The translations under genes were made by a program, and so were the position numbers. Positions 17,193 to 27,397 of a stretch of DNA of 58,738 bases are shown piece after piece. The first letter of the stretch is position 1; each line of letters opens with the position of its first letter. Location of the stretch: contig QEVP01000013.1 in assembly GCA_003576765.1 (NCBI GenBank), positions 1 through 58,738 of the forward strand, given 5' to 3'. The notes under the pieces are model-generated. The model made no database searches. It saw only the letters and a list, made by a program, of their open reading frames with translations, and had not been told where the DNA came from. The DNA is from Pseudomonadota bacterium. GTDB lineage: Bacteria > Pseudomonadota > Alphaproteobacteria > Rhizobiales > Xanthobacteraceae.

Positions 17193-18683
17193 GTGAGTCG
17201 GCCTTCTTTTGCTTTCGTTCAGGAATATGGCGTAGCGTCCGGCTTAAATCATTCAACCGCCCGTTGGCTGGCATGGGCGCCGTTGTCTCATTCGGCTGAG
17301 TGCGAGGCGACCCGTTTGGCTTCCAGACCGCTTCCCCGCGCCAAGACTCTCGCCGCCGGCGTCCCGCCGGGCGCGGATGCGACGTTCGCGCCCCGCGACG
17401 CCATGACCGGCGAACTCGACCGCACCCAGCTCATCGCCGAACTCGAGGATACCATCGCCGGCACGCTGCGCTATCGCGGCGTCTGCACGTTCATGCTGCT
17501 TGGCATCAACCACCTGTCGCGCATCAACGACGCTTTCGGCTTTTCCGTCGCCGACGAGGTGATCTGCGAGGTGGCGCGCCGCATCCGTCCGCTGCTGCGC
17601 AACGGCGACATCCTCGGCCGCTTCTCCACCAACAAGTTCGGCGTCATCGTCAAGAATTGCGCCGGCGACGACATGATTCCCGTCGCGGAACGCTTCCTCG
17701 AGGCCATCCGCGACGCCGTGATGACGACGTCCTCCGGCCCGGTCGCGGCGACGATCTCGATCGGCGGCGTCAGTATCCCGCGCTATGCGCGCAGCGCCCG
17801 CGACGCCATCAACTGCGCGCAGGAGGCCCTCGATCTCGCCAAGCGCCGCAGTGCCGGCTCGTTCCTCGCCTGGAGCCCGGACACCGGGCGCGACTCGCTG
17901 CGGCGCATGAGCATCCGCGTCACCGAGGACATCATCGCCGCGCTCAACGCGCGCCGGGTGATGACGGCATTTGAGCCGGTGGTCTCGGCCACGACCCGCG
18001 TGCCGGCCTTTTACGAATGCCTGGTGCGGATGAAGCAGCCCGACGGGCAGCTCCTGATGGCCCCGGACATCGTGCCGGTGGCCGAGCGGGTCGGGCTGAT
18101 CCGGCTGGTCGATCATCGCGTGCTCGAACTCGTGGTCGCGGAACTGGCCGCGGTGCCGGACATTCACCTCAGCCTCAACATTTCGCCCGACACCACCGGC
18201 GATCCGCAATGGCTCGCCGACGTCACGTTGCTGCTTGCGGCCTATCCCGGTGTCGCCGAGCGGCTGATCGTCGAGATCACCGAGACCCAGGCCCTCGACG
18301 ATATCGAGGACGTCTGCACTTTCGTCAGGCGGCTCAAGGATCTCGGCAGCCGCATCGCCATCGACGACTTCGGCGCCGGCTACACTTCGTTCCGCAACCT
18401 GCGCCGGCTCGGCGTCGATATCGTCAAGATCGACGGGGCGTTCGTGCATAACCTCGTGCGGTCGGCCGACGACCGCGCCTTTGTGCAGACGCTGATCGAC
18501 CTGGCGCGCCGGCTCGACATCACGACCGTGGCCGAATGGGTGCAGGACGAGCCGACGGCGGCGCTGCTGGCCGAGTGGGGCTGCGACTGTCTGCAGGGAC
18601 GCCTGATCGGGCTTGCCTCGGCGGAGCCGCCGTGGCGCGCTGCTGCCGAACCGGATGTGGCGGAACGGCTGTCGCGGCCGTAA
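17193..18683 (+). CDS. Cyclic di-GMP phosphodiesterase-type protein: degenerate GGDEF plus EAL
   Basis: This protein of up to 496 residues carries a GGDEF domain (about 75-230) followed by an EAL domain (about 245-490). The GGDEF active-site loop reads RFSTNKFGVIV, so the signature is lost and cyclase activity is unlikely. The EAL domain keeps likely catalytic residues: E275 (YECLVRM), the Asn in LSLNISPD, the Glu in VEITETQ, the DDFGAG pair, the Lys in VKIDG, and the Glu/Gln near TVAEWVQ and CLQGRLIG. Hydrolysis of c-di-GMP is therefore plausible. No membrane segment is seen. The GTG start at 17193 is uncertain; the first 65 residues show no known domain. Confidence 0.88.
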   Translation: MSRPSFAFVQEYGVASGLNHSTARWLAWAPLSHSAECEATRLASRPLPRAKTLAAGVPPGADATFAPRDAMTGELDRTQLIAELEDTIAGTLRYRGVCTFMLLGINHLSRINDAFGFSVADEVICEVARRIRPLLRNGDILGRFSTNKFGVIVKNCAGDDMIPVAERFLEAIRDAVMTTSSGPVAATISIGGVSIPRYARSARDAINCAQEALDLAKRRSAGSFLAWSPDTGRDSLRRMSIRVTEDIIAALNARRVMTAFEPVVSATTRVPAFYECLVRMKQPDGQLLMAPDIVPVAERVGLIRLVDHRVLELVVAELAAVPDIHLSLNISPDTTGDPQWLADVTLLLAAYPGVAERLIVEITETQALDDIEDVCTFVRRLKDLGSRIAIDDFGAGYTSFRNLRRLGVDIVKIDGAFVHNLVRSADDRAFVQTLIDLARRLDITTVAEWVQDEPTAALLAEWGCDCLQGRLIGLASAEPPWRAAAEPDVAERLSRP

Positions 18684-18710
18684 GCGTCGGCGGATCGCTT
18701 GCCTGACGAC

Positions 18711-19322
18711 TTATTCCTTGTCCGGTGCCTTGTCGGGCTCGGCCGGCTTTGACATGCGGTCGAGGCGCTCCTGCATGTCTTTCATCTGGCGGCGCAATTC
18801 GTCGATGTTGTTGTCGGCGGGGGTGCCGGCGGCCGGCTCCTGCCCCTTCGGCGTCGTCTCGGTGCGCGGGGTGACGAACGGCTTGAACATCGAGAACGTG
18901 CGCTCGAACAGCTCCATGTTGCGGCGGACCTGTTCTTCCAGCGGCGCGAAGGCGCCGGCCCCGAACGCGCTGGTCATCTGCTTGCGGAACTTCTCCTGTT
19001 CCTGCGTCAGCATCTGGAGCGACTGTTCGAGATAGCGTGGCACCACCATCTGCATGCTGTCGCCGTAGAAGCGGATCAACTGGCGCAGGAAGGTGGTCGG
19101 CAACAGGTTCTGGCCGGCCTTGTTCTCCTGCTCGAAGATGATCTGGGCCAGCACCGAGCGGGTGATGTCGTCGCCGGTCTTGGCATCGTAGACGAGAAAG
19201 TCCTCCCCCTCCTTCACCATCGCCGCAAGGTCTTCCAGCGTCACATAGGTGCTGGTGCCGGTGTTGTAGAGCCGCCGGTTGGCGTATTTCTTGATCGTGG
19301 TGGGGGTATCCGATTTCGCCAT
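18711..19322 (-). CDS. phaR: Polyhydroxyalkanoate synthesis repressor PhaR
   Basis: This 203-residue DNA- and PHA-binding regulator controls phasin and PHA metabolism genes. The N-terminal DNA-binding domain reads TIKKYANRRLYNTGTSTYVT. The PHB-accumulation domain follows (LAQIIFEQENKAGQNLLPT, FLRQLIRFYGDSMQ). The tail is charged with a coiled-coil stretch (DELRRQMKDMQERLDRM). I chose the ATG at 19322, since upstream residues in the open frame are not conserved-looking. It is divergent from phaA-phaB, the usual rhizobial arrangement. Confidence 0.96.
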   Translation of the reverse strand: MAKSDTPTTIKKYANRRLYNTGTSTYVTLEDLAAMVKEGEDFLVYDAKTGDDITRSVLAQIIFEQENKAGQNLLPTTFLRQLIRFYGDSMQMVVPRYLEQSLQMLTQEQEKFRKQMTSAFGAGAFAPLEEQVRRNMELFERTFSMFKPFVTPRTETTPKGQEPAAGTPADNNIDELRRQMKDMQERLDRMSKPAEPDKAPDKE

Positions 19323-19382
19323 GAACGCTCGCAGTCGGTGATCGGAAAGAGGGCCCACCCGCCGGCGGGCCGCTCCGGCCGC

Positions 19383-19404
19383 ACAATGCAATGCAGCAAA
19401 GTAA
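19383..19404. promoter_or_regulatory. Possible PhaR operator in the phaR-phaA intergenic region
   Basis: The stretch GCACAATGCAATGCAGCAAAG is rich in the TGC/GCA steps reported for PhaR sites in other bacteria. It lies about 60 bases upstream of the phaR start. This is an inference from motif flavour and position only. Confidence 0.3.
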
Positions 19405-20778
<1,374 letters not shown>

Positions 20779-20808
20779 CCGCACTGCACAACACTGATGT
20801 TGCAAACG

Positions 20809-20833
20809 CCCGGCGCTTGCGCCGGGTGTTTTT
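20809..20833 (+). terminator. Rho-independent terminator after phaA
   Basis: A perfect 8-bp stem CCCGGCGC/GCGCCGGG with a two-base TT loop is followed by TGTTTTT. It sits 31 bases past the phaA stop codon and would limit read-through into phaB. Confidence 0.85.
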
Positions 20834-20932
20834 CTGCGCGGGAGATGTCGTTCGAACGACGGGCTTGCGGTTCTTGAAAATGGTCGGGATAATCTTCGCC
20901 CAAAAACTGCAATCTTCTGGAGAGGGACGGCA

Positions 20933-21658
20933 ATGGCACGGGTCGCTTTGATTACGGGAGGAACGCGCGGCATCGGGGCGGCGATCAGCAAGGCGTTGAA
21001 AGCCGCCGGCTACAGTGTCGCCGCCAGCTATGCCGGCAACGACGCGGCGGCGGAGAAGTTCAAGGCCGAGACCGGCATCGCCGTGTACAAGTGGGACGTC
21101 AGTTCGTTCGACGCCTGCGCCGAGGGCGTGAAGAAAGTCGAAGCGGCGCTGGGACCGATCGATGTGCTGGTGAACAATGCCGGCATCACCCGAGACGGCG
21201 CCTTTCACAAAATGACGCTCGACCAGTGGAGCGCCGTCATCAACACCAACCTCGGATCATTGTTCAACATGACCCGGCAGGTGATCGAGGGCATGCGTGC
21301 GCGCAAGTTCGGCCGCATCATCAACATCTCGTCGATCAACGGTCAGAAGGGCCAGTTCGGCCAGGTCAACTACTCGGCGGCGAAGGCCGGCGAGATCGGC
21401 TTCACCAAGGCGTTGGCGCTCGAGAACGCCAAGGGCGGCATCACGGTGAACGCCATCTGCCCCGGCTACATCAACACCGAGATGGTGCAGGCGGTGCCCA
21501 AGGACGTGCTCGACAAGAACATCATCCCGCTGATCCCGGCTAATCGCCTCGGCGAGCCGGAGGAGATCGCCCGCGCGGTGGTGTTCCTCGCCGCCGACGA
21601 GGCCGGCTTCATCACCGGCTCGACGCTGTCGGTGAACGGCGGGCAGTATCTGCACTGA
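20933..21658 (+). CDS. phaB: Acetoacetyl-CoA reductase
   Basis: PhaB reduces acetoacetyl-CoA to (R)-3-hydroxybutyryl-CoA with NADPH. This 241-residue short-chain dehydrogenase has the cofactor motif TGGTRGIG (8-15), NNAG (81-84) and catalytic S134, Y147 and K151. The HxxSINGQKGQFGQVNYSAAK-type active-site region is the PhaB pattern rather than that of FabG. The PHA synthase gene phaC is absent from the window, as in many rhizobia where it lies elsewhere. Confidence 0.95.
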   Translation: MARVALITGGTRGIGAAISKALKAAGYSVAASYAGNDAAAEKFKAETGIAVYKWDVSSFDACAEGVKKVEAALGPIDVLVNNAGITRDGAFHKMTLDQWSAVINTNLGSLFNMTRQVIEGMRARKFGRIINISSINGQKGQFGQVNYSAAKAGEIGFTKALALENAKGGITVNAICPGYINTEMVQAVPKDVLDKNIIPLIPANRLGEPEEIARAVVFLAADEAGFITGSTLSVNGGQYLH

Positions 21659-21679
21659 GGCGCTGTCGAGCGAAGCATG

Positions 21680-21700
21680 CCCTCGGGCTTGACCCGAGGG
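21680..21700. terminator. Hairpin after phaB
   Basis: A perfect 8-bp stem CCCTCGGG/CCCGAGGG has a 5-base loop CTTGA and lies 21 bases past the phaB stop. It is followed by TTGAAA rather than a long T-run. Confidence 0.5.
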
Positions 21701-21741
21701 TTGAAACCGGTTCGCGTCAAGGAAACGCGACGAAATAAAAC

Positions 21742-21782
21742 CTGGAGTCTTTCATCGTTCCTGTGAACGGTAAAGACTCCAG
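21742..21782. terminator. Long hairpin after lysS
   Basis: Outer arms CTGGAGTCTTT/AAAGACTCCAG are an exact 11-bp inverted repeat. An inner CGTTC/GAACG pair extends the stem. It lies ten bases beyond the lysS stop codon and fits a terminator for that leftward gene. Confidence 0.55.
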
Positions 21783-21791
21783 AGCGTACGG

Positions 21792-23429
21792 CTACGCGGT
21801 GCGCGCCAGCGCGCCGTCGATCATCCTGACGGCGTTGCCGAGCCCGTAGACGGCGACGAACGAGCCGAAGCGCGGCCCTTTCTCCTGGCCGAGCAGCACC
21901 TGATAGAGCATGTTGAACCAGTCGAGCGCCACGCCCGGCCGGCCGTCCTTGCCGCTCTTCTTGTGGTCGAGGAACGGCTCGCGGCGGCCGATCTCGTAGA
22001 CCACATTCTGGATGTCCTCAGGCGTGGCCTCCTCCGGCAACTGCGACAGCGCGTCGCGCAGGTCGGAGAGCGCGGCGCGCTCGGCTTCGGTCGGGGCGCG
22101 GAAGCGCTTCGCCGGCGCCACGAAGTCGCGGTAGTAGTTGATGGCGTAGCCGACCAGTGCGTCGAGCTTCGGGTGGGTCGCGGGCGTCACGCCCGGCCGG
22201 TAGCGGCCGATGAAGCCCCACAGCGTTTCGGCATTCTCCGCGTTCGAGGACGACACCAGCGTCAACAGCAACTGAAACGTCACCGGCATGTCGGCCTTGG
22301 GCGGGTGGCCGGAATGGATGTGCCACACCGGGTTGACGAGTTGCTGCTTGAGGTCCTGCCGCGGATAGGCGTCGAGAAACTGCTGGTATTCGTCCATGTG
22401 CCGCGGGATGACGTCGAAGTACAGCCGCTTGGCCGCCTTCGGCTCGCGATACATGAACAGCGACAGCGATTCCTGCGAGGCGTAGCGCAGCCATTCGTCG
22501 ATGGTCAGCCCGTTGCCCTTCGACTTGGAAATCTTCTGCCCCTTTTCGTCGAGGAACAGTTCGTAGTTGAAGCCGGCCGGCGGCGTGCCGCCGAGCGCGG
22601 TGCAGATCTTGCCCGACAGCTTCACCGAATCGATCAGGTCCTTGCCGGCCATCTCGTAATCGACGCCGAGCGCGACCCAGCGCATCGCCCAGTCCGGCTT
22701 CCATTGCAGCTTGCAGTGGCCGCCGGTGACCGGCACGGTGACGCGCTCGCCGCTCTCCGGATCGTCGTAGGACACCGTGCCGGCGGCCGCGTCGTGATCG
22801 ACGATCGGCACCTGCAGCACCACGCCGGTGCGCGGGCAGATCGGCAGAAACGGCGAATAGCTGGCCGCGCGCTCCTCGCGCAACGACGGCAGCATGATCG
22901 CCATCACCTTGTCGAAGCGCGCCAGCATCTTCAGAAGCGTCGCGTCGAACCGGCCCGAGGTGTAGTAGGCGGTCGAGGACGCGAATTCGTAGTCGAACCC
23001 GAAAGCGTCGAGGAAGGCGCGCAGCCGTGCGTTGTTGTGCTCGCCGAAGCTCGGGTGGGTGCCGAACGGATCGGGGATTTTGGTCAGCGGCTTGCCGAGA
23101 TGGCCCGCCAGCATGTCCTTGTTCGGCACGTTATCCGGCACCTTGCGCAGGCCGTCCATGTCGTCGGAGAAGGCCAGAAGCCGCGTCTTGATCTTGTCGT
23201 CGGTCAGCACACGGAACGCATGGCGCACCATGGTGGTGCGCGCCACTTCGCCGAAGGTGCCGATATGCGGCAGGCCGGACGGGCCGTAGCCGGTCTCGAA
23301 CAGCACCTCGTCCTTCGGCGTCTTCTTCAGCCGTGCGACGAGCGCGCGCGCCTGCTCGAACGGCCAGGCCCCGGACTGTTCGGCAAGCCGGCGCAGTTCG
23401 TTCGCATCAGGCGGCATCTCATCGGACAT
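21792..23429 (-). CDS. lysK: Lysyl-tRNA synthetase, class I
   Basis: This class I enzyme charges tRNA-Lys. It is unrelated in fold to the class II LysRS of most bacteria but is common in alphaproteobacteria. The 545-residue product carries the Rossmann signature HIGT (55-58) and the KMSKS-type loop KISKSKG, plus a C-terminal helical anticodon-binding part. The ATG at 23429 has a GAGGG ribosome site seven bases upstream. Another ATG at 23480 would add 17 residues but has a poorly spaced ribosome site. Confidence 0.97.
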   Translation of the reverse strand: MSDEMPPDANELRRLAEQSGAWPFEQARALVARLKKTPKDEVLFETGYGPSGLPHIGTFGEVARTTMVRHAFRVLTDDKIKTRLLAFSDDMDGLRKVPDNVPNKDMLAGHLGKPLTKIPDPFGTHPSFGEHNNARLRAFLDAFGFDYEFASSTAYYTSGRFDATLLKMLARFDKVMAIMLPSLREERAASYSPFLPICPRTGVVLQVPIVDHDAAAGTVSYDDPESGERVTVPVTGGHCKLQWKPDWAMRWVALGVDYEMAGKDLIDSVKLSGKICTALGGTPPAGFNYELFLDEKGQKISKSKGNGLTIDEWLRYASQESLSLFMYREPKAAKRLYFDVIPRHMDEYQQFLDAYPRQDLKQQLVNPVWHIHSGHPPKADMPVTFQLLLTLVSSSNAENAETLWGFIGRYRPGVTPATHPKLDALVGYAINYYRDFVAPAKRFRAPTEAERAALSDLRDALSQLPEEATPEDIQNVVYEIGRREPFLDHKKSGKDGRPGVALDWFNMLYQVLLGQEKGPRFGSFVAVYGLGNAVRMIDGALARTA

Positions 23430-23490
23430 TCGTAACCCTCGTGACGCTTGCAACTGCCTTGAATCGGGCTCGTTGCTCATCCTTTTATTT

Positions 23491-23539
23491 GAGCATGATC
23501 CTGTCCGAAAACCGGTTCCCGCTTTTCGGGATCATGCTC
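23491..23539. repeat. Palindromic repeat, family A, copy 3
   Basis: A 49-bp element with exact outer arms GAGCATGATC/GATCATGCTC and centre GAAAACCGGTTCCCGCTTTTCG. Read on the minus strand it begins on the last base of the TAG stop codon of the solute-binding protein gene (23539-23541). Confidence 0.9.
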
Positions 23540-24447
23540 TAGAACGGATTGATCGAGAAATAGCGCAGCCACAGTTCGGTGTAGCGGCCTTTCTCCCACA
23601 GCCGGAACATCGCCCAGTTGATGGCCTGGCGCAAAAGGTCGTTGCCCTTGCGCACGCCGATGCCGACGCCCTCGCCGAAATAGCGGCTCTCGGTGAAGGG
23701 GCCGCCGGCGAAGGCGCAGCAGCTAGCGGAATCGGTGCCGTTCAGCCACAGCGCCAGCGCGATGCCGTCGCCGAAGATCAGATCGACGTCCTTGCTGCGC
23801 AAGCCGGCGCGCAGCGCCTCGTCGTTGGCGTAGCCGACGATCTCGGCGTCGGTGAACATGGCCTTCAGATAGGCTTCGTGCGCCGAGCCGGTGACGGCGC
23901 CGATCTTTTTGCCCTCGACCGTCTCCGGCTTGATCTCGGCCGCCGCCGTTTCGCGCAGCGCCACGAAGCGCGCCGGCACGCGGTAATAGGGGTCGGTGAA
24001 ATCGAGGTGGGTGCGTATGGCCGGCGTTGCCGCGATCGAGGCGATCACGGCGTCGCCGCGGTTGGTCGCGACCGCATCCGCCAGCATCTCGAAGCGGCGC
24101 ATCTGGATGGTGCAGGAGACCTTGATCTCCTCGCAGATCATGCGCGCGAAATCGACGTTGAAGCCGGCCGGATTGCCGTCGGGGCCGGTATAGTTGAACG
24201 GCGGGTAGTCGGTCTCGGTCAGAAAGCGGATCAGGGTGATGCGGGACAGGTCCGGGCGCTCGGGGTGGCGCCGCGGGTCCCAGAAGCCGGGCACGGCTTG
24301 CGTCGCCGCCGGCACCTTGATGGCTGGCGTTTGCGCCGCCGCCGGCGCGGCCGGGCCGGTCACGGCGAACGCCAGCGCCACGCCGAGCGCGGCCGCGATC
24401 CGCCGGCGTCGCCGAATGTTGAAGGCGGGAGCTATCTGTGGTTGCAT
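23539..24447 (-). CDS. Periplasmic solute-binding protein, polar amino acid type
   Basis: This 302-residue protein has a signal peptide (basic RRRRR, then a hydrophobic run, cleavage near AAAQ-T). The SBP family 3 fold follows: FLTETDYPPFNY, GFNVDFARMICEE, ATNRGDAVIAS, FTDPYYRVPARFVA, GKKIGAVTGSAHE and GIGVRKGNDLLRQAIN. Such proteins deliver amino acids or similar small solutes to ABC importers. No permease or ATPase gene is adjacent, so it is an orphan here. A Cys-Cys pair (SASCCAF) may form a disulfide. Confidence 0.88.
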   Translation of the reverse strand: MQPQIAPAFNIRRRRRIAAALGVALAFAVTGPAAPAAAQTPAIKVPAATQAVPGFWDPRRHPERPDLSRITLIRFLTETDYPPFNYTGPDGNPAGFNVDFARMICEEIKVSCTIQMRRFEMLADAVATNRGDAVIASIAATPAIRTHLDFTDPYYRVPARFVALRETAAAEIKPETVEGKKIGAVTGSAHEAYLKAMFTDAEIVGYANDEALRAGLRSKDVDLIFGDGIALALWLNGTDSASCCAFAGGPFTESRYFGEGVGIGVRKGNDLLRQAINWAMFRLWEKGRYTELWLRYFSINPF

Positions 24448-24522
24448 AACGGCGTTCCGCGATTTTGGGCCTTATAGACCATTCGCGGCGGTGTGCGAGC
24501 GTGAAGTGGGCGGGCGTGGGGC

Positions 24523-26601
24523 GTGAGCAGGCAGCTGCCGAAAGTTGTACGCGGCCTGGAACCAGCAACGCCCGGTCGTGCGGCGGCAGCGATCCGCCGC
24601 GTTGCGGCAGGCTCGATGGGCCGTCCGGCCTACCGTCTCGCAGGGCGCCCGGCTTTGGCCCCGGCCGCGGCGCCCGACGCGGCCTCCGCGCCCGAACTCG
24701 ATTGCCTGCGCGGCGTGCTGGCGGCGGCGGTGCTGCAGGCCGCGGCGCAACGCGGCACTGAGCTGGGCGTCGGTGCCGAGCGGGTGCTGATCGCCCGTGG
24801 CACGATCGACGAGCAAAGCTATCTGCGCCACCTCGCCCGCCATACCGGGCTGACGGTCGAGCGCTTCGACGGCGTGAGGCGCGCCGATTGTCCGCTCGGC
24901 GACGACGATCTCGTTCGTGCGGCGACGCACCGCATCCTGCCGGTGCGCCGTGCCGGCCGGCTCTCCTGGGTGATCGCCCCGCGCGGGACCGCCGCGCGCT
25001 ATCTGGCGTCGCATTTTGCCAACCGGCGCGGCGGCCGAACCGGCATCAGTCTCGCCACGACAGCGGATTTCGACCGTTTTCTGATGGGGGAGGCGGGCCG
25101 CGCGATGACGCGGGCAGCCGTCGAGGGATTGCAGCGACGCTTTCCGGCGTTGTCGGCGGCGCCGTCGCGAGCGGTGCCGGCGCGATATGGGTCGCGCTGG
25201 CGGCGGCTGATGCGCGCGATGGCACTGGCGCTGCCGATCACGCTTGCGCCGGCGCTGCTGGCCGACGTGGCCGGATCGGCGATGGCGCTCGGGTTTCTGG
25301 CCTTTGCCGCCTTGCGGGTTGCGGCCGCCGCCGTGCCGGTGCCGCCCGCGGTCGCACCGCAACGCCTCGCAGAGCGCGACCTGCCGGTCTACAGCGTGAT
25401 CGTCGCGCTTTACCGTGAGGCATCGTCGGTCGAGCCGCTGATCCGTGCACTCGAAGCGCTCGACTATCCGCGCGAAAAGCTCGACATCAAGATCGTCGTC
25501 GAGCCCGACGATCCCGAGACGCGCGATGCGCTGGCACGCGCGCGGGTTCGGCGCGGGGCGATGCCGCACCTTCAGCTCATCGTTGCGCCGCGCGGCGGTC
25601 CGCGCACCAAGCCGAAGGCGCTCGACTGCGCGCTGCCGTTCGTGCACGGCAGTTTTCTCGCGGTGTTCGACGCCGAGGATCTGCCCGATCCGGGCCAGCT
25701 TCGCGCCGCGCTCGATGCGTTCCGCCGCCATGACCGCGACGTCGCCTGCGCGCAGGCGAGCCTGTGTATCGACAACACGCAGGAGGGCTGGCTCGCGCGG
25801 ATGTTCGGCGTCGAATATGCCGGACAGTTCGATGCCTTCCTGCCTGGCCTGGCGGCGTTCGGCCTGCCGCTGCCGCTCGGCGGTTCCTCCAACCATTTTC
25901 GCACCGAGGTGTTGCGCGAGGTCGGCGGCTGGGACCCCTATAACGTCACCGAGGATGCCGACCTCGGCATGCGGCTGTCGCGCTTCGGCTATCGCGCGGT
26001 GACGTTCGCCTCGACCACATACGAAGAGGCGCCGGTGCGCTTCGCGCCATGGCTGCGCCAGCGCACGCGCTGGATGAAAGGTTGGCTCAAGACCTGGGCC
26101 GTGCATATGCGCCAGCCCCGCCGGCTGTGGCGCGAGGCCGGCGCGAGCGGCTGGTTGACGCTGAACCTGCTGGTCGGTGGCAACGTGCTGACCGCGCTCG
26201 CCTACCCGCTGCTGCTCGGCGGCATCATGCTCGGGCTTGTCACCGTCGGCGGCTCGCCGGCCTTCGCGTTGCCGCAAGGCGGGCTGGCATCGTTGCACAT
26301 TGCCGCCATTGCCGCCGGCTATGTCGCAACCGCCGTGGTCGGGCTGATCGGGCTCGCCCGGCGCGGGCGGCTTGCCGACGGCTGGGTTTTGCTGCTGACG
26401 CCGATCTACTGGCTGTGGCTGTCGTGCGCGGCCTGGCGTGCGCTGGCGCAGGTGCTGGGAGACCCTTACCGCTGGGAGAAGACCGATCATGGCTCGGCCC
26501 GGCGCGATACGACGCTGCGCGATGGCTTTTTCGAGCGCAGTGGAAACCGGCCTTCGCCGGGCCATAGCCGGCTCCGGCCTGGCGACGGCCGGTTCGTGTG
26601 A
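24523..26601 (+). CDS. GT2 family membrane glycosyltransferase with GspE-N-like N-terminal domain
   Basis: This 692-residue protein joins three parts. Residues 60-210 resemble the MshEN/GspE N-terminal domain (ERVLIARGTIDEQSYLRHLA). Two membrane helices follow at about 225-270. Next comes a processive-type GT2 catalytic domain with PVYSVIVALYRE, the D383 motif DAED, VTEDADLG and QRTRW (513-517). At least three further membrane helices close the protein. This layout suits polymer synthesis and export of the cellulose-synthase or N-glycosyltransferase kind, product unknown. The start is GTG. The last 35 or so residues are encoded by a family B palindromic repeat that supplies a new C-terminus and stop codon. 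Confidence 0.88.
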   Translation: MSRQLPKVVRGLEPATPGRAAAAIRRVAAGSMGRPAYRLAGRPALAPAAAPDAASAPELDCLRGVLAAAVLQAAAQRGTELGVGAERVLIARGTIDEQSYLRHLARHTGLTVERFDGVRRADCPLGDDDLVRAATHRILPVRRAGRLSWVIAPRGTAARYLASHFANRRGGRTGISLATTADFDRFLMGEAGRAMTRAAVEGLQRRFPALSAAPSRAVPARYGSRWRRLMRAMALALPITLAPALLADVAGSAMALGFLAFAALRVAAAAVPVPPAVAPQRLAERDLPVYSVIVALYREASSVEPLIRALEALDYPREKLDIKIVVEPDDPETRDALARARVRRGAMPHLQLIVAPRGGPRTKPKALDCALPFVHGSFLAVFDAEDLPDPGQLRAALDAFRRHDRDVACAQASLCIDNTQEGWLARMFGVEYAGQFDAFLPGLAAFGLPLPLGGSSNHFRTEVLREVGGWDPYNVTEDADLGMRLSRFGYRAVTFASTTYEEAPVRFAPWLRQRTRWMKGWLKTWAVHMRQPRRLWREAGASGWLTLNLLVGGNVLTALAYPLLLGGIMLGLVTVGGSPAFALPQGGLASLHIAAIAAGYVATAVVGLIGLARRGRLADGWVLLLTPIYWLWLSCAAWRALAQVLGDPYRWEKTDHGSARRDTTLRDGFFERSGNRPSPGHSRLRPGDGRFV

Positions 26602-26614
26602 AGACAACGCTCTA
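26534..26614. repeat. Palindromic repeat, family B, with a second hairpin nested inside
   Basis: The family B core (GAGCGCAGTGGAAACCGG ... CCGGTTCGTGTGAAGACAACGCTC) is split by about 35 bases of another GC-rich hairpin. It covers the end of the glycosyltransferase reading frame and reaches the sco1 stop codon: on the minus strand that TAG begins TAGAGCGTTGTC. Confidence 0.75.
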
Positions 26615-27205
26615 CAGATAGGTCTTCAGTTCGGCCGCGGCCTCTTCCGGCGTCCGCTTGAGGTCGAACGGTTTCACAAAATTGCCGTTGCGGTCCATCA
26701 GGTAGATCAGCGCGGTGTGATCCATGGTGTAGTCGCCGTCCTTCTGCGGGACCTTTTTGGCGTAGACCCGATAGCCTGTCAGCACCTGCGCGATCGCCTC
26801 GGGGCTGCCGGTCAGTCCCTTGAGATGCGGGTCGAAGCTCGACAGGTAGTCCTTCATCGCCGCCACCGTATCGCGTTCGGGATCGACCGAAATGAAATAG
26901 GCATTGACGCGGGCCGCGTCGGGGCCGAGTGCGCGCAGCACTTCCGACATCTCGAACAGCGAGGTGGGGCAGACGTCGGGACAGTGGGTGAAGCCGAAGA
27001 AGATCAGGCTCGGACGGCCTTGCAGGCTTTTTTCGGTGACGGGCTGGCCGGCGTTGTCGGTCAACTGGAACGGGCCGCCGATCGCCGCCGGCGCCGTGAC
27101 GCTGCGGAACGTGCCGGTCAGGCTCAGCACCAGGATCAGCCCGACGATCAGGCTGAAGCCGAACGAGGCGGCGATAACGATCGAGCGATTGAGTTTCGCC
27201 GCCAT
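26612..27205 (-). CDS. Sco1/SenC-family copper chaperone
   Basis: This 197-residue thioredoxin-fold protein is anchored by an N-terminal helix (9-30). The copper site is C75 and C79 (CPDVC) with H163 (MDHTALIY). Sco proteins deliver copper to the CuA site of cytochrome oxidase or act as thiol redox partners in the periplasm. No oxidase genes are adjacent. A cupredoxin gene lies about 4 kb away, so a copper theme is possible but not shown. Confidence 0.95.
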   Translation of the reverse strand: MAAKLNRSIVIAASFGFSLIVGLILVLSLTGTFRSVTAPAAIGGPFQLTDNAGQPVTEKSLQGRPSLIFFGFTHCPDVCPTSLFEMSEVLRALGPDAARVNAYFISVDPERDTVAAMKDYLSSFDPHLKGLTGSPEAIAQVLTGYRVYAKKVPQKDGDYTMDHTALIYLMDRNGNFVKPFDLKRTPEEAAAELKTYL

Positions 27206-27218
27206 GGGGGATCCTTCA

Positions 27219-27268
27219 GAGCGTTTTCAAGCGAAGTGGAAGCCGGTTCGCGTGAAGAAAACGCGTTA
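27219..27268. repeat. Palindromic repeat, family B, upstream of sco1
   Basis: Inverted arms GAGCGTTTTC and GAAAACGC flank AAGCGAAGTGGAAGCCGGTT. The element lies in the 5' region of the sco1 gene, about 14 bases upstream of its start codon. Confidence 0.8.
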
Positions 27269-27397
27269 AAACAATAATCCAGAACGCGACGGCCCTTGCG
27301 CCGCGCGCTCCACATAGGACGGTCGCGCGCAGCCGGCAAGGCTCGCGCCCCTGCGGGGCGGTCACGTTGGGCTGATCGGACGGAGGACGGTGCGTCG

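Larger units (their letters stand above)
21668..21785. repeat. Composite palindromic region (family B-like) between phaB and lysS
   Basis: Between two convergent genes lie three linked structures. The first is a hairpin CCCTCGGG/CCCGAGGG. The second is a fragment AAACCGGTTCGCGTCAAGGAAACGC that matches the core of the family B repeats at 26534-26614 and 27219-27268. The third is a hairpin at 21742-21782. The whole fills the gap and probably ends transcripts from both sides. Confidence 0.75.

Noticed and set aside
24472..26607. A 711-codon leftward open frame
   Set aside because: Antisense shadow of the GT2 glycosyltransferase, which has all catalytic motifs in the correct frame.
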